In this document: positions 53,551 through 56,431 of the stretch, piece by piece | Position numbering within the stretch: position 1 is the stretch's first letter | Layout of the letters: every line of letters starts with the position of its first letter | NCBI GenBank assembly: GCA_949299545.1 | Contig: CASGAM010000020.1 | Span: 1 to 56,431, forward strand | Direction of reading: 5' to 3' | DNA length: 56,431 nucleotides | Origin: an uncultured Prevotellaceae bacterium | Lineage (GTDB): Bacteria > Bacteroidota > Bacteroidia > Bacteroidales > Bacteroidaceae | The notes under the pieces: generated by a model | The model's input: only the letters and a program-made list of their open reading frames with translations | Databases searched by the model: none | What the model was told of the DNA's origin: nothing | Made by a program: the position numbers and the translations under genes

Positions 53551-55710
53551 TTATTCATCTTTATCTTGTGCAGCTTCGAAGTCCTTCATGAGTTTCTCTT
53601 GCACATCTGAAGGAACTAATTCGTAGCTTGCAAATTTCATAATAAATGAAGCTCTACCGCCTGTGATTGAGCTTAAAGAAGTGCTGTAGTTGGAAAGCTC
53701 TTTAAGTGGAACCTTGGCTATTAGTTTTTCATATCCGTTCTCACTACTCATACCCATTATCATACCACGGCGTCCTTGCAGGTCACTCATCACATCTCCC
53801 ATTTTGTCACTTGGTACAAAAACCTCGACATCATAAATTGGTTCGAGAATTTTAGGCCCAGCTTCTTTGAATGCGGCACTGAATGCGTTACGGCCAGCCA
53901 GCATAAAGGACAACTCGTTAGAATCAACGGGGTGCATCTTACCGTCATAAACGATAACCCGAACATCGCGTGCATAACTTCCTGTTAACGGTCCCTGTTC
54001 CATGCGTTGCATTACACCTTTTAATATTGCTGGCATGAAACGTGCATCAATGGCACCACCCACTACAGAGTTTATGAATACAAGCTTGCCACCCCATTCC
54101 AGATTGACTTCTTCCTTGCCTTTTACGCTCATTTTGAATTCCTGCCCATTAAACTTGTATATATCCGGTTCTGGCATTCCTTCGTAATATGGTTCCACAA
54201 TCAAATGAACTTCGCCGAATTGCCCGGCACCTCCCGATTGTTTTTTATGTCGGTAGTCGGCCCTTGCTGCTTTTGTGATGGTCTCCCGATAGGGAATACG
54301 TGGTTCATAGAAAATAATGTTTATTTTTTCATTGTTTTCCATGCGCCATTTTAATGTGCGTAAATGAAATTCCCCTTGACCGTGAATCAGAATTTGGCGT
54401 AATTCTTTACTTTGTTCCACAACCCATGTCGGATCTTCTTCACGCATGCGGTTCAAAGCATTCATCATCTTCTCCGTTTCTGACTCATTTGCGGCTTTTA
54501 TGGCACGAGTGTATTTGGGATTCGGGTACTTGATAAAATTAAAGCGGTTTTCAGCATTTTTATCATTCAGGGTGTTGCCGGTCTTTACATCTTTCAGTTT
54601 TACTGCACAACCTATGTCACCGGCTACGAGCTCTTCCACTTTGATTCTGTTTGCACCTGCACAAACAAATATTTGCGACATTCTTTCTTTGGAACCACGA
54701 TCTGCATTGGTCAGATCATCACCTTCGTGAACTTTGCCGCTCATGACTTTGAAATACTGTACTTCACCAATATGAGGCTCTACTCCGGTTTTAAAGAAAT
54801 ACAAAGAGGTCGGTCCATTGGGGTTTGGAGCAACTTCCATACCGCGTGTATTATGTACTTTCGGCATTTCATCGACAAAAGGCACCACATTGCCTAAGAA
54901 TTCCATCAGGCGCCTTACACCCATGTCTTTTCCTGCGCAAACACAAAAAACAGGAAACATGCTGCGGGCGGCCAATCCTTTGCGTATGCCTTCGCGCATT
55001 TCATCTTCAGTCAAAGTTTCGCTTTCAAAGAACTTTTCCATTAAAGTCTCATCGTTTTCTGCGGCTGCCTCTACCAAGGCCTTGTGCATTTCGAGTGCCT
55101 TGTCCATCTGATCTGCCGGTATTTCTTCTATGGTTGGCTCACCTCCGTCGGGCCCCCATGAATATTTTTTCATTAATAATACGTCGATAAGAGCGTTAAA
55201 GTCAGGTCCAGTCTTTATTGGATATTGTACAGGCACAACTTTGTTGCCGTATATAGAAATAAGTTGTTCAAGGATTGTGTCGTAATCGCATTTTTCATCA
55301 TCCAGTTGGTTCACGAGGAAAATTACCGGCTTACCCAGTTTTTCGGTGTATCTAAAATGGTTTTGAGTTCCTACCTCAGCACCATATTGTCCATTTAATA
55401 ATAGTATGGCGGTATCTGTGACATTTAAGGCTGTTAACGCACTACCGACAAAATCATCTGATCCCGGACAGTCTATGATATTCAGCTTCTTGTTGTTCCA
55501 TTCGACATGAAATATGGTAGAAAATACAGAATAACCGTACTCCTGTTCAACAGGGAAATAATCACTCACCGTGTTTTTGGCTGTTATCCTGCCACGACGC
55601 TTAATAATGCCACTTTCATACAACAAGGCTTCGGTCAGTGTCGTTTTGCCGGAGCCATCATTTCCCAACAGGGCTATGTTTTTAATTTCGTTAGTCTGAT
55701 AAACTTTCAT
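53551..55710 (-). CDS. fusA2: EF-G paralogue with degenerate GTPase centre (EF-G2-like)
   Basis: I start at ATG 55710 (MKVYQTNEIKNIALLGNDG), giving 719 aa; upstream codons are open but not family-like. All EF-G domains are present: G domain (1-275), then II to V, with domain IV and V landmarks GGAGQFGEVHLIVEP and VPLKELSNYSTSLSS. The G domain is altered: the P-loop is intact (GNDGSGKT), but switch I reads EYGYS for ERGIT, the G3 motif is DCPGSDDF so the catalytic His is Ser84, and G4 is NQLD. This pattern fits the Bacteroides EF-G2 paralogue, reported to support translocation without GTPase activity under starvation. It is transcribed alone. Confidence 0.9.
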   Translation of the reverse strand: MKVYQTNEIKNIALLGNDGSGKTTLTEALLYESGIIKRRGRITAKNTVSDYFPVEQEYGYSVFSTIFHVEWNNKKLNIIDCPGSDDFVGSALTALNVTDTAILLLNGQYGAEVGTQNHFRYTEKLGKPVIFLVNQLDDEKCDYDTILEQLISIYGNKVVPVQYPIKTGPDFNALIDVLLMKKYSWGPDGGEPTIEEIPADQMDKALEMHKALVEAAAENDETLMEKFFESETLTEDEMREGIRKGLAARSMFPVFCVCAGKDMGVRRLMEFLGNVVPFVDEMPKVHNTRGMEVAPNPNGPTSLYFFKTGVEPHIGEVQYFKVMSGKVHEGDDLTNADRGSKERMSQIFVCAGANRIKVEELVAGDIGCAVKLKDVKTGNTLNDKNAENRFNFIKYPNPKYTRAIKAANESETEKMMNALNRMREEDPTWVVEQSKELRQILIHGQGEFHLRTLKWRMENNEKINIIFYEPRIPYRETITKAARADYRHKKQSGGAGQFGEVHLIVEPYYEGMPEPDIYKFNGQEFKMSVKGKEEVNLEWGGKLVFINSVVGGAIDARFMPAILKGVMQRMEQGPLTGSYARDVRVIVYDGKMHPVDSNELSFMLAGRNAFSAAFKEAGPKILEPIYDVEVFVPSDKMGDVMSDLQGRRGMIMGMSSENGYEKLIAKVPLKELSNYSTSLSSITGGRASFIMKFASYELVPSDVQEKLMKDFEAAQDKDE

Positions 55711-55771
55711 GTTATTAATTTTAAGATTAAAAAATTCGGCACTAAATTTACTAAAAATGAAAAATGGAAAC

Positions 55772-55797
55772 AACTTTCTTATATATAACTTTCTTAT
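55772..55797 (-). promoter_or_regulatory. Direct repeat upstream of the EF-G2-like gene
   Basis: AACTTTCTTAT occurs at 55772-55782 and again at 55787-55797 (plus-strand reading), a 15-bp spacing, 62-87 bp before the ATG. Read on the minus strand this is ATAAGAAAGTT twice. A regulator site is possible; a partial -7 (TAAATTTA, 55750-55743) lies between the repeats and the gene. Confidence 0.3.
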
Positions 55798-55927
55798 GTT
55801 GTTTAACATAGTCAATATCTTGCCTTTGATGGAGTGCAACGAATGGGACTTTGTTATTTAAGAAATGTATTAAATAATATGTTGCATATTTGGTTGGGCT
55901 GGAAAATTGTTTATAGAAAATAAAAGA

Positions 55928-55964
55928 GGATGCACCGCATGGTCGCTACCATTATTGTGCATCC
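55928..55964 (-). terminator. Terminator of the right-edge minus-strand unit
   Basis: GGATGCAC (55928-55935) and GTGCATCC (55957-55964) form an 8-bp stem enclosing a second small stem, ATGGT/ACCAT (55939-55952). A T-rich stretch (TCTTTTATTTT) follows on the minus strand. It sits 30 nt after the stop of the broken frame at 55994. Confidence 0.7.
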
Positions 55965-55993
55965 CCGGAGGAAAGTATAATTATTCAAGTAGC

Positions 55994-56270
55994 TCATTCA
56001 ATTCTAGTACATTCCAATAATCGGTCAATGCAATCTGGAACTTTTGCGCATGCCCATATTTCGTAAAATTTTAGGCCATCGAAGTTGAAAGTAACGCCGC
56101 ATGGTGTCAGCGCTCAACCATTCGACAACGAAGTCTTGTCCTCTTTCTCTGAGCAGGCAGCTGTCCACATATTTAAAAGTACCACAGTTGCCGCTGATAA
56201 AGCAATGGCTTTTTTTCTTGGTTTTCCCATCTCGTTGCTACAATGAAATAGCGGTCTTTTCCGTAAAATT
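55994..56270 (-). pseudogene. Frameshifted remnant of an unknown gene
   Basis: No single frame spans this part, but three consecutive pieces in different frames look coding on the minus strand: KFYGKDRYFIVATRWENQEKK, then SHCFISGNCGTFKYVDSC and LLRERGQDFVVEWLSADTM, then GVTFNFDGLKFYEIWACAK to a TGA at 55994-55996. The first shift falls at a run of seven As (minus strand, about 56212-56218), the second near 56098. A terminator sits just beyond the stop. I read it as a decayed gene; sequencing error is an alternative. The family is not recognised. Confidence 0.4.
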
Positions 56271-56431
56271 TTATTGTTCATCCGGAACCTTTAGCAAATC
56301 TCCTGAAAGCCAGTCTAAGAAAGCGACTATTCTCCAGACACCTTTGAAACAATCTGTTCGTTCCTGGCATTCGTCATAGGCGGCCATCACTTTTCTGAAT
56401 TCCTCTGGTTCTTGGCAACGTTCCCAACGTT
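56271..56431 (-). CDS. 3' end of an unknown gene, cut by the window edge
   Basis: A minus-strand frame is open from the window edge to TAA 56271-56273, giving the last 53 residues, for example EEFRKVMAAYDECQERTD and WRIVAFLDWLSGDLLKVPDEQ. It is Cys- and acid-rich with a Trp-rich end. No family is recognised. The broken gene at 55994-56270 follows directly, and the two seem to share the terminator at 55928-55964. The start lies outside the window. Confidence 0.5.
   Translation of the reverse strand, partial: RWERCQEPEEFRKVMAAYDECQERTDCFKGVWRIVAFLDWLSGDLLKVPDEQ

Overview
The window looks like chromosome from a gut-type member of the Bacteroidales (phylum Bacteroidota), probably Prevotellaceae- or Bacteroidaceae-like. 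The signs are: many upstream regions carry the Bacteroidota -7 element TAnnTTTG, in four cases with a TTTG (-33) element 19-21 bp upstream, and Shine-Dalgarno sequences are scarce. The gene content also fits: a RprX/RprY two-component pair, an EF-G paralogue with a degenerate GTPase centre, a 734-aa membrane pyrophosphatase, a DUF349-repeat protein, and secreted proteins ending in an LSGxR...GIYI...GKK tail. The species assignment is inference.

Layout. 1-830: a possible broken gene and an AT-rich gap. 831-2657 (minus): rlpA-like gene and metY. 3011-8971 (plus): tripartite RND efflux operon (TolC-like, adaptor, pump) closed by a small PII-like protein; 9130-11334: membrane pyrophosphatase. 11335-12216: gene-free, several strong hairpins. 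12217-19077 (minus): GH51 arabinofuranosidase lipoprotein and a 1354-aa secreted protein of unknown activity. 19288-22792 (plus): peptidase T and a CPA2-type cation/proton antiporter. 22870-25647 (minus): acyltransferase, nitroreductase, THUMP-like methyltransferase. 25809-29455 (plus): GH43-LamG secreted enzyme and a GNAT. 29456-30584: gene-poor, probably degraded accessory DNA with a 330-bp inverted-repeat element. 30585-33080 (minus): pepD and a flippase-like membrane protein, divergent from rsmA. 34051-43386 (plus): corA with an upstream 11-codon ORF and a possible SD-masking leader, DUF349 protein, GNAT-like protein, parE, coaD, S41 protease, AlkD-like protein. 43410-44270: secreted NUC1 nuclease. 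44286-45149 (minus): unknown membrane protein. 45150-47662: 21-bp iterons, then groES-groEL. 48044-55710 (minus): secreted 873-aa protein, rprY-rprX, EF-G2-like gene. 55994-56431 (minus): broken gene and the 3' end of another gene.

Most of the window is housekeeping (ribosome assembly, chaperonin, topoisomerase, CoA synthesis, peptidases) and envelope functions (efflux, Mg2+ transport, ion-pumping PPase, antiporter, protease). Two enzymes expected to act on arabinan (GH51 and GH43) lie about 11 kb apart with no SusC/SusD pair, so this is not a classical polysaccharide utilisation locus. I saw no CRISPR array, rRNA, recognisable tRNA or intact insertion sequence. The strongest unexplained signals are the corA leader, the 330-bp inverted-repeat element and the 21-bp iterons before groES.
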